A DNA stretch of 16,081 nucleotides from Alphaproteobacteria bacterium (GTDB lineage: Bacteria > Pseudomonadota > Alphaproteobacteria > Micropepsales > Micropepsaceae), in contig JAFKFF010000096.1 in NCBI GenBank assembly GCA_017307315.1, positions 1-16,081 of the forward strand, read 5' to 3'. The notes below the pieces were generated by a model. That model saw nothing but the letters and a program-made list of their open reading frames with translations, made no database searches and was not told the DNA's origin. The first letter of the stretch is position 1, and every line of letters starts with the position of its first letter. Both the position numbers and the translations under genes were made by a program. Shown piece after piece: positions 1 through 5,954 of this stretch.

Positions 1-971
1 TGGATTCCACCGGCGCCTGGCTCTTGCTGCGAACCCGGCGCGCCTGGGAAGAGGCGGGGCGGCAAGTCGCGGACCTGAAAGTACCGGAACGGTACGCGAG
101 CCTTCTGCAGAATCTCGAGCGCGAGGAAAAAGCCGACGGCCATCGCGCGCCCGCGCCGCGCATGAGCCCCTGGGCCTATCGCTTTTACCGCATCGGCAAG
201 GCGACCGTGCATGCAGGGCACCAGGCCTGGAGCATGCTGGGCTATCTCGGCCGGGTGACGGTGGAGACCGGCGAAATGATCGTCGCGCCGCGCAAGAATC
301 TGCGCTTCGCGGCGATGATGTATCAGGTCGAGGAAACCGGCATCAGCGCGCTTCCCATCGTGGGGCTGCTCGCCTTCCTGATCGGCATCGTGCTCGCCTA
401 TCAGGGCGCCGACCAGCTCCGGCGCTTCGGGGCGGAGATCTTCACCATCAATCTTCTGGGGGTGGGCGTCTTGCGCGAGATCGGCGGGTTGATAACCGCC
501 ATCATCGTGGCGGGCCGTTCGGGCTCCGCCTTCACCGCCCATATCGGCTCCATGCGCGTCAATCAGGAAATCGACGCCATGGAAACCATGGGCCTCAACA
601 CCGTCGACACACTGATCCTGCCGCGCATCATCGGGCTGGTGATCGCCCTGCCGCTTCTCACTTTCTATGCCAATGTCATGGCGCTGATCGGCGGCGCCAT
701 GATGTGCTATTTCGACTTGGGTATCACCATTCCCGTCTTCCTGCGCCAGTTGAACCAGGCGGTCGACGTCAACACCCTGATGGTGGGCCTGATCAAGGCG
801 CCGGTCTTCGCCTTCGTGATCGCTCTGGTGGGCTGCTATGAAGGCTTCCAGGTCGAGCGCAACGCCGCCAGCGTCGGCCTTCTCACCACCCGCGCGGTGG
901 TGGAATCGGTATTCCTAGTGATCGTGCTGGACGCGGCCTTTTCCGTCATGTTCTCGGTGCTGGGGATCTGA
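1..971 (+). CDS. mlaE: MlaE-family lipid ABC transporter permease with N-terminal STAS remnant (5' partial)
   Basis: Inner-membrane permease of an MCE/Mla-type ABC transporter that moves phospholipids between the inner and outer membranes. The frame is open to the left edge and reads DSTGAWLLLR at positions 3-32. This resembles the end of the STAS domain that many alphaproteobacterial MlaE proteins carry at the N-terminus, so the TTG at 24 is probably internal and the gene starts outside the window. The C-terminal two thirds is the MlaE permease domain: several hydrophobic segments and the hallmark REIGGLITAIIVAGRSGSAF (about 474-533), followed by GSMRVNQEIDAMETMG. The stop TGA (969-971) overlaps the next ATG as TGATG, which implies translational coupling to the ATPase. 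The family assignment is secure. The exact substrate is inferred from the family. Confidence 0.93.
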   Translation, partial: DSTGAWLLLRTRRAWEEAGRQVADLKVPERYASLLQNLEREEKADGHRAPAPRMSPWAYRFYRIGKATVHAGHQAWSMLGYLGRVTVETGEMIVAPRKNLRFAAMMYQVEETGISALPIVGLLAFLIGIVLAYQGADQLRRFGAEIFTINLLGVGVLREIGGLITAIIVAGRSGSAFTAHIGSMRVNQEIDAMETMGLNTVDTLILPRIIGLVIALPLLTFYANVMALIGGAMMCYFDLGITIPVFLRQLNQAVDVNTLMVGLIKAPVFAFVIALVGCYEGFQVERNAASVGLLTTRAVVESVFLVIVLDAAFSVMFSVLGI

Positions 972-1747
972 TGGCCCAAGAGAAAAAAGAAGTCATCATC
1001 AAGGTGCGCGGGCTAGTCAACGCCTTCGGCAGGAAGGTGATTCACGACCATCTCGATCTCGACGTCTATCGTGGCGAAGTCTTGGGGGTGGTGGGCGGCT
1101 CGGGCTCGGGCAAATCGGTCCTCCTGCGCACCATCATCGGCCCCAACCGGCCCAGGGAAGGCACCATCGAGGTCTTCGGCAAACCCGCCGGCTATGCAGA
1201 AGGAAGCCGGATGCGCGCTTTGGAAATGCGCTGGGGCGTGCTGTTCCAGGAAGGCGCGCTCTTCTCCTCCCAGACCGTGGCCGAGAATATCCAGGTACCC
1301 TTGCGCGAATACACCAAGATGCCGCAGGAGCTGATGGACGAGATCGCGGCGATGAAGATCGCCATGGTGGGCCTTCCTCCCGACACGGCGCAGAAATTTC
1401 CGTCCGAACTGTCCGGCGGCATGAAGAAGCGCGCCGGCCTCGCCCGCGCGCTGGCGCTGGATCCGGAATTGCTGTTCCTGGACGAGCCGACTTCGGGCCT
1501 CGATCCCATTTCGGCCGATCAGTTCGACAAGCTGATCGCCGAATTGCAGGAAAGCCTGGGGCTCACCGTCTTCATGGTGACCCACGATCTGGACAGCCTG
1601 GCCGCCATCACCGACCGCATCGCCGTGTTGGTGGACAAGAAGATCAAGACCGGAACCATCCAGGAGCTGCGCAAGGATTCCCAGCCCTGGATCCACGAAT
1701 ATTTCTCCGGCCCGCGCGGCCATGCCGCGTTCGCCGGTTCGCATTAG
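971..1747 (+). CDS. mlaF: MlaF-family lipid transporter ATP-binding protein
   Basis: Cytoplasmic ATPase that powers the MlaE permease. All ABC ATPase motifs are present in the 258 residues: Walker A GGSGSGKS at 42-49, signature LSGGM at 147-151 (followed by KKRAGLARAL), Walker B LLFLDEP at 167-173 with catalytic Glu172, the D-loop SGLDP, and the switch His205 in VTHDL. The form LSGGMKKR with an FQEGALFSS Q-loop region is typical of the MlaF/Ttg2A branch and not of drug exporters. The ATG at 971 overlaps the mlaE stop. The stop TAG at 1745-1747 lies inside the Shine-Dalgarno sequence of the next gene. It is the second gene of a four-gene operon. It could equally be called an Mce/Ttg2-type ATPase, because the names of these systems overlap. 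Confidence 0.95.
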   Translation: MAQEKKEVIIKVRGLVNAFGRKVIHDHLDLDVYRGEVLGVVGGSGSGKSVLLRTIIGPNRPREGTIEVFGKPAGYAEGSRMRALEMRWGVLFQEGALFSSQTVAENIQVPLREYTKMPQELMDEIAAMKIAMVGLPPDTAQKFPSELSGGMKKRAGLARALALDPELLFLDEPTSGLDPISADQFDKLIAELQESLGLTVFMVTHDLDSLAAITDRIAVLVDKKIKTGTIQELRKDSQPWIHEYFSGPRGHAAFAGSH

Positions 1748-1752
1748 GAGGG
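1746..1752 (+). promoter_or_regulatory. Ribosome binding site that fixes the TTG start of the MCE gene
   Basis: AGGAGGG lies five bases before a TTG at 1758 and overlaps the TAG stop of the ATPase gene. An in-frame ATG at 1722 would add twelve Arg/Pro-rich residues encoded inside the ATPase gene. MCE proteins of this type normally begin at (M)ETKANYxxVGAF, so the TTG is preferred. Confidence 0.8.
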
Positions 1753-1757
1753 AAGGC

Positions 1758-2627
1758 TTGGAAACCAAAGCCAATTATGTCGCGGTCGGGGCCTTCGTCC
1801 TGGCCTGCGTGGTGGGGCTGGTGGTCACCATCCTGTGGCTGGCGGGCGCGCAATACAGCCAGGAATACGCCTATTATCAGACCTATTTCAAAGGTCCGGT
1901 CACCGGCTTGGGCAAAGGCACGGTCACCCGCTACAACGGCATCGATGTGGGCCGGGTCACCGACCTCAAATTCAATCCCGCCGATCCGCAAAGCGTGATC
2001 GTCACCATGCAGGTGCAGCCGGGCCTCAACATCCGCGAAGACAGCCGCGCCTCGATCGAAAGCCAGGGCCTGACCGGCGGCTCCTATGTCGAGATCAGCG
2101 GCGGCACCGCCCAATCGCCCGTCCTGACCGCCAGGGACGGGCAGGACTATCCCGTCATCCTGGCCAAGCAATCGACCCTGCAGCAGCTGGAGCAATCCGC
2201 GCCCGAAGTGGTGGCCAAGCTCAACATCGCGGTCACAAGGCTGAACGATCTTCTCAGCGACCAGAATCGCAACGCCATGTCGAACGTGCTCGCCAATCTG
2301 GATGAGACCACCACCGCCCTCGCCAACCGTTCGGCCGACATCGACGCCACCATCAGAAACGCCAATGCCGCCTCCGCCGATCTGCGCGCGGCTTCCGCCA
2401 ACCTGAAGCCCACGCTGGAGCGGGTCGATCTGACGGTAAACAAGTTCGGCAAGGTGGCGGACGACGCCGACGCTTTCCTGAAAGGCGATGCGTTGGCGCA
2501 AGTTTCGACCATGATCGGCGAATTGCGGCGCCTGGTGGCGAGCCTTACCCGCTTCTCCGACCAGATCAACCGCGAACCCACCAAGCTTCTGTTCGGCGAC
2601 CGCCGCAAGGGATACGAGCCCAAATGA
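1758..2627 (+). CDS. mlaD: MlaD-like MCE-domain substrate-binding protein
   Basis: Inner-membrane-anchored periplasmic MCE protein, the lipid-binding partner of MlaE/MlaF. From the TTG start it has 289 residues. A single N-terminal membrane segment (about residues 8-29, VAVGAFVLACVVGLVVTILW) is followed by one MCE domain containing YFKGPVTGLGKGTVTRYNGI, VGRVTDLKF and ASIESQGLTGGSYVEI. The C-terminal half (about 140-265) is rich in Ala, Leu, Asn and Asp with heptad-like spacing. It is probably helical, as in MCE proteins that form a hexameric ring or needle. The TTG start is supported by AGGAGGG at 1746-1752. The stop TGA overlaps the ATG of the following lipoprotein gene (ATGA at 2624-2627). 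E. coli MlaD is much shorter (about 180 residues); this length fits alphaproteobacterial Mce/Ttg2C-like members. Confidence 0.92.
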   Translation: METKANYVAVGAFVLACVVGLVVTILWLAGAQYSQEYAYYQTYFKGPVTGLGKGTVTRYNGIDVGRVTDLKFNPADPQSVIVTMQVQPGLNIREDSRASIESQGLTGGSYVEISGGTAQSPVLTARDGQDYPVILAKQSTLQQLEQSAPEVVAKLNIAVTRLNDLLSDQNRNAMSNVLANLDETTTALANRSADIDATIRNANAASADLRAASANLKPTLERVDLTVNKFGKVADDADAFLKGDALAQVSTMIGELRRLVASLTRFSDQINREPTKLLFGDRRKGYEPK

Positions 2628-3313
2628 GAAAACATTCCCCCCTGTCGCGGCCCGACCGCCGCCTCTTCCTGATCGCGGCGTCCGCGCTGGCGCTGTCGGC
2701 CTGCGGCAGCATCGTGGGGCCGCCCGATGCGCCGCAGATGTATGCGCTGCGTCCCGCGCCGCAAGCCGCGCAGCCGGGCGAAAAAGTCGGTTGGGCGCTT
2801 TCCATCCTCAAGCCCGACGCTTCCAGCAACCTCGATTCGTCGCGCATCGCGCTCGCCAAGAGCGACACCCATCTCGACTATTACGCCAACGCCGCCTGGC
2901 CCGACCGGCTGCCCGATATCGTGCAGACCGCGCTTCTGGCCGGCTTCGAGACGTCCGGCCGCATCGATGCGGTGTCGCGCGAGGCCGACGCGCTGCATGC
3001 CGACTATCAGCTTTCCACGGACCTGCGCGATTTCGAGGCGCGCTATGCCGTGCCGGACGGCGTGCCCACCGTCGCGGTGACCATCATCGCGCATATGGCC
3101 GGGACGCGCTCGCGCCGGATCGTGTCCAACCTCACCGTCACCTTGAACGAACCGGCCGCCGCCAACAGCGTCGATGCCGTGGTGCAGGCGTTCGACACGG
3201 CGCTGGCCAAGGCGATTGCGCAGATCACGCAATGGGCTTTGGCCCTGCCGCCGCCACGCGACACCGAGCCCAAGGAATCCGAGCCGGCCCTGACGATGCC
3301 GAAGGCGCCTTAA
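2624..3313 (+). CDS. ABC-type transport auxiliary lipoprotein (PqiC/DUF330-like)
   Basis: Predicted lipoprotein of 229 residues that probably links the MCE transporter to the outer membrane. Residues 1-27 are a lipoprotein signal: Arg/Lys-rich start, hydrophobic LFLIAASALA, then lipobox L24-S-A-C27. Gly at +2 does not suggest inner-membrane retention. The body matches the ABC-type transport auxiliary lipoprotein family, with an early YALRP segment and a late pattern ending AVVQAFDTALAKAIAQITQW. A Pro/Glu-rich tail closes the protein. It starts at ATG 2624, overlapping the MCE gene stop by four bases, so it belongs to the same operon. MCE operons of this kind often end with such a lipoprotein and lack a separate MlaC, and no MlaC is seen here. 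The stop TAA (3311-3313) is part of a TTAA shared with the convergent beta-lactamase gene. Confidence 0.87.
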   Translation: MRKHSPLSRPDRRLFLIAASALALSACGSIVGPPDAPQMYALRPAPQAAQPGEKVGWALSILKPDASSNLDSSRIALAKSDTHLDYYANAAWPDRLPDIVQTALLAGFETSGRIDAVSREADALHADYQLSTDLRDFEARYAVPDGVPTVAVTIIAHMAGTRSRRIVSNLTVTLNEPAAANSVDAVVQAFDTALAKAIAQITQWALALPPPRDTEPKESEPALTMPKAP

Positions 3314-4188
3314 GACTTGGCGAAAGCGGCCGCGACCAGGCGGCCCATCTCCGCATGCCCGGCTTCCAGCTCCGCGATGGGCTTGGCCGAACCGCTGAGA
3401 TAGGCGGCGATCAGGATGGGCTTTCGTCCGGGCGGCCAGGCGATGGCGTCGTCGATAGTGGCGCCGCGCGTGCCGGTTCCGGTCTTGTCGCCCACGATCC
3501 AGTCCTTGGGCAGGCCCGCGCGAAGACGCTTGTCGCCGGTTTCGTTCTTGCGCAGCCAGTCCAGGAGTTTTTCCCGCGATTCCGGTTTCAGCACATCGCC
3601 GAGCAGAATCCGCTGCATCGTTTCGATCATGGCGTCGGGCGTGGTGGTGTCGCGCGGGTCGCCGGCAATGTTCGAATTGAGGGCAAGCTCCTTGCGGTCC
3701 AGCCGCGTAACGCTGTCGCCCGTGTCGCGCAGAAAGTGCGTCAGACCTTCGGGGCCGCCGATCCGGTCCAACAGCAAATTCGCGCCGCCATTGTCGCTGA
3801 CTTCCACCACCGCGGCGCAAAGGTCATCCACCGTCATCCCCGTTTTCACATGCGCCTCGGTACGGGGCGAGTGGGATAGAAGCGCCTTGGTGGTGTAACG
3901 GATCCGCTGATCGGCCTTGAGCTTTCCGCCTTCCACCTGCTTTTGAACCGCGGCCGCCAGGACCCATTTGAAGGACGAGCACATGGCAAAGCGCTCCTGG
4001 CCGCGCCAGGACAAAGTCCGGCCATTGCCGGTGTCCAAGGCTGACAGACCCGCCTGCCCGCCCAGGCGCGCTTCCAGCGCCGCCATCGCCTGACGGAGAT
4101 TTCCCGCCGCCCGCACCGGCAGCCAGGCGCTGCTTGCCGCCAGGCCCGCGCCGGCCAGCAAGAACTCTCTTCGATGAAAATTATTCAT
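3310..4188 (-). CDS. bla: Class A (serine) beta-lactamase, Tat-exported
   Basis: Periplasmic enzyme hydrolysing beta-lactam antibiotics; 292 residues from the ATG at 4188. That start has GGAGGGA (4196-4202) seven bases upstream; an upstream extension of the frame would lack this. The N-terminus MNNFHRREFLLAGAG is a twin-arginine signal with likely cleavage near VRA-A (residue 27). All class A catalytic motifs are intact: S71-S-F-K74 (Ambler S70/K73), S131-D-N133, E167-LAL-N171 (the E166/N170 pair) and K235-T-G237. Cys70, next to the catalytic serine, matches the C69 position of CTX-M and KPC-type enzymes. The residue at Ambler 238 is Gly239, so the carbapenemase C69-C238 disulfide cannot form. 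The gene is divergent from ampR and presumably induced by it. The substrate range cannot be read from the sequence. Confidence 0.96.
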   Translation of the reverse strand: MNNFHRREFLLAGAGLAASSAWLPVRAAGNLRQAMAALEARLGGQAGLSALDTGNGRTLSWRGQERFAMCSSFKWVLAAAVQKQVEGGKLKADQRIRYTTKALLSHSPRTEAHVKTGMTVDDLCAAVVEVSDNGGANLLLDRIGGPEGLTHFLRDTGDSVTRLDRKELALNSNIAGDPRDTTTPDAMIETMQRILLGDVLKPESREKLLDWLRKNETGDKRLRAGLPKDWIVGDKTGTGTRGATIDDAIAWPPGRKPILIAAYLSGSAKPIAELEAGHAEMGRLVAAAFAKS

Positions 4189-4259
4189 GACAGCGTCCCT
4201 CCGTGCTTGGATTCCTACCATGCGCCAAGCAAAATCCCTCGCGCAAAGGACATTGCTTC
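4189..4259. promoter_or_regulatory. ampR-bla divergent intergenic region with LysR-type dyad
   Basis: These 71 bases separate the two divergent start codons and must hold both promoters. A perfect 7-base inverted repeat, TGCTTGG (4204-4210) and CCAAGCA (4225-4231) with a 14-base spacer, sits in the middle; dyads of this size are typical LysR-family recognition sites. A weak candidate promoter for ampR overlaps it: TTGGAT (4208-4213), 16 bases, CAAAAT (4230-4235). This would put AmpR binding over its own promoter, as in classic autorepressed ampR systems. No clear sigma-70 promoter is seen for bla, which fits activator dependence. Promoter and operator calls are inference. Confidence 0.5.
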
Positions 4260-5153
4260 GTGTCAGCCACAAATTTTTCTAATGGGCCCTTCAACATCTC
4301 GTCGGTTTCGCTCAGCGCCTTGCGCGCCTTCGAAGCGGCGGCGCGGCACCTGTCGTTCACCCGCGCCGGGCTGGAATTGTCGGTCACGCAAGCGGCGATC
4401 AGCCATCAGGTGAAGGCGTTGGAAGAGCGGCTGGGGCTGGAGCTGTTCCGCCGCACGCCGCGCGGCCTGGTCCTCACCGACGAAGGCCGAGCCCTGATGG
4501 TGCCGGTCGGCGATACCTTCGAACGTCTGTCGCGGGCGCTGGGCCAGTTCGAAGGCGGGCGGCTGAAGGAAGTGCTGACGGTGGGCGCGGTGGGCACTTT
4601 CGCGGTCGGCTGGCTGCTCGAGAGACTGCCCGACTTTCAGGCGCGCCATCCCGCCATCGATCTTCGGCTCCTGACCAACAACAACAAGGTCGACCTGGCG
4701 GGCGAGAGCCTCGACTACGCCATCAAGTTCGGAGACGGCGCCTGGCATGGCATCCATGCCGAGAAGATCATGGCCGCGCCCTGCTCGGCCGTCTGTTCGC
4801 CGCAAACCGCCCGGCGCCTACGCGCCCCACAGGACCTCTCGAACCTTCCGCTGCTGAGGTCCTACCGCGCGTCGGACTGGCCCAACTGGCTGGACAAGGC
4901 CGGCGTGCCGGGCATCGCGGCGCGCGGACCCTTGTTCGATTCCTCCTGGATCATGGTGCAGGCGGCGCTGCGCGGCGAAGGCGTTGCCCTGGTGCCGGTG
5001 GCAATGTTCCGGCGCGAGCTGGATTCGGGGCTGCTGGTCCAGCCGTTCGAGGTCGAGGCAGACCTCGGAAGCTATTGGCTCACCCGGTTGATGAGCCGCC
5101 CGCCTTCTGCCGCCATGACCCTGTTCCGGGACTGGCTGCTGACGGCGCCGTGA
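4260..5153 (+). CDS. ampR: AmpR-type LysR-family regulator of the beta-lactamase
   Basis: Transcription factor that controls the divergent beta-lactamase gene, in known AmpR systems by sensing muropeptides from cell-wall recycling. The N-terminal winged HTH (about residues 17-76) reads LSALRAFEAAARHLSFTRAG, then TQAAISHQVKALEERLG. The effector domain is strikingly AmpR-like: GTFAVG at 112-117, NNNKVD ending at Asp145, YAIKFGDGAWHG, PLLRSY, FDSSWIMVQAA and LGSYWLTRLMSRP. Known constitutive ampR mutations fall in the GTFA and NNxVD segments of enterobacterial AmpR. I chose GTG 4260 (297 residues) because AAAGGA (4245-4250) precedes it and the length fits the family. An earlier GTG at 4203 would place the start on the bla ribosome binding site and add a non-homologous leader. 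Alternative name: PenR/NmcR-like. Confidence 0.93.
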   Translation: MSATNFSNGPFNISSVSLSALRAFEAAARHLSFTRAGLELSVTQAAISHQVKALEERLGLELFRRTPRGLVLTDEGRALMVPVGDTFERLSRALGQFEGGRLKEVLTVGAVGTFAVGWLLERLPDFQARHPAIDLRLLTNNNKVDLAGESLDYAIKFGDGAWHGIHAEKIMAAPCSAVCSPQTARRLRAPQDLSNLPLLRSYRASDWPNWLDKAGVPGIAARGPLFDSSWIMVQAALRGEGVALVPVAMFRRELDSGLLVQPFEVEADLGSYWLTRLMSRPPSAAMTLFRDWLLTAP

Positions 5154-5160
5154 CGACTCT

Positions 5161-5201
5161 TTCCGGGAACTTCGCGCTTCGGCGGGCATTTCCTCCCGGA
5201 A
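5161..5201. repeat. Inverted repeat between ampR and the DUF1328 gene
   Basis: TTCCGGGA (5161-5168) and TCCCGGAA (5194-5201) form a perfect 8-base stem with a 25-base loop, seven bases after the ampR stop and 21 bases before the next start. No run of T follows, so it is not a standard intrinsic terminator. It may be mRNA structure before the small gene or a protein-binding dyad; its role is unknown. Confidence 0.45.
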
Positions 5202-5222
5202 GACACGGAAGGAGAATTTCCG

Positions 5223-5396
5223 ATGCTGCGCTGGGCTCTCATCTTTCTGGTGATCGGCTTGATCGCCGGCCTTCTGGGCTTCACCGGCATCGCCGGAACC
5301 TCGATCGCCATCGCCAAGACGCTGTTCTTCATTTTTATCGTGATCTTCCTGGTCCTGCTGATCCTGGGTCTGACGGTGGCCCGGCGGGTGGGATAG
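5223..5396 (+). CDS. Small DUF1328 (YtjA-like) membrane protein
   Basis: A 57-residue very hydrophobic protein with two predicted membrane helices (about 4-24 and 31-52) and a short basic C-terminus, VARRVG. The pattern [20 protein letters not shown], then [19 protein letters not shown], is the DUF1328/YtjA family signature, and the length (50-60 residues) is normal. The function of this family is unknown; members are widespread in proteobacteria. AAGGAG (5209-5214) stands eight bases before the ATG, giving a strong start. The stop TAG at 5394-5396 is one base from the stop of the convergent glycosylase gene. An inverted repeat lies just upstream. No functional link to the neighbouring ampR can be claimed. 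Confidence 0.9.
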   Translation: MLRWALIFLVIGLIAGLLGFTGIAGTSIAIAKTLFFIFIVIFLVLLILGLTVARRVG

Positions 5397-5397
5397 C

Positions 5398-5913
5398 TCA
5401 GGGCAACTTTCGAACGGCGCGAGCCAGCGCCCGCCAGGGTGCGATATCCCAGTGATTGTCCGCCAGGGGTGACGGCGACGGCAGAATCCAGACCATCGTG
5501 TTGCCGATGGTATCGTGCTGCTTTCCGGGCATCGCCCCCTTGCCCATTACCGCGCGCCCGGCCGTCAGGCTGGTGAAAGCCAGATGGCGCGGCGCGATCT
5601 TTTCGATCCGCGCCCGCAACGCCTCGGTCGCCTCGCGTCCCAGGCTTTCCTTCGGCAGCTGATGGTCCATGCCATAGGCGAATTTGGCGATGTCGGTGAG
5701 ACCGATGTCCAAATCCCACAAGGCGGGATAGTCGCCGGGCGCGAATTGGCGGGGCGTCAGACCCACCGCATGCAAGGTGCGCCAGAATTTGTTCTGGGCA
5801 TGCGCGTAATAGGCCTTTTGCAAAGCCGATTGCCGGCCCGCCGCCGTGCCGCAGAACACCAGTTTCAGGCCGGGCCTGAGCCGCTCCGGCAGGACATGAT
5901 CCTTGTCGCGCAT
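5398..5913 (-). CDS. Mug-like mismatch-specific uracil/thymine DNA glycosylase with altered motif
   Basis: Predicted base-excision-repair enzyme of the uracil-DNA glycosylase superfamily, 171 residues, similar in length and layout to E. coli Mug. Matching segments are LRPGLKLVFCG (12-22), NKFWRTL (41-47), GLTD (71-74), and IWVLPxPS-like WILPSPSP (142-149). The first active-site motif differs: Mug has GINPG, with the Asn as catalytic residue, while this protein has G22-T-A-A-G26, so the Asn position is Ala24. Motif 2 is PSPSPLA and not NPSGLS. It may therefore use other residues or prefer other lesions. It lies 41 bases downstream of the permease gene on the same strand and may be cotranscribed. 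No strong ribosome binding site is visible before the ATG at 5913. The fold assignment is good; the activity is uncertain. Confidence 0.8.
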   Translation of the reverse strand: MRDKDHVLPERLRPGLKLVFCGTAAGRQSALQKAYYAHAQNKFWRTLHAVGLTPRQFAPGDYPALWDLDIGLTDIAKFAYGMDHQLPKESLGREATEALRARIEKIAPRHLAFTSLTAGRAVMGKGAMPGKQHDTIGNTMVWILPSPSPLADNHWDIAPWRALARAVRKLP

Positions 5914-5954
5914 GGCGCGATTATGCCTGCCGGCAGCGGAAATTCAGCCGGAAA

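Noticed and set aside
2147..3820. Open frame of about 557 codons on the minus strand across MCE gene, lipoprotein gene and part of bla
   Set aside because: It is antisense to well-supported genes, rich in Arg/Gly/His in low-complexity runs, and has no recognisable domain; such frames arise from high third-position GC.
4203..4259. Upstream GTG at 4203 as the ampR start
   Set aside because: It would overlap the bla ribosome binding site and use up almost all of the divergent promoter region, and the extra residues do not resemble AmpR N-termini.
5075..5455. Open frame of 126 codons on the plus strand covering the DUF1328 gene in another frame
   Set aside because: It starts inside ampR and lacks a ribosome binding site; the 57-residue DUF1328 frame has a strong one and a clear family match.
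5927..5936. Palindrome CTGCCGGCAG between permease and glycosylase genes
   Set aside because: A short GC palindrome without a loop or T tract, common by chance in such DNA; no evidence for a terminator or binding site.
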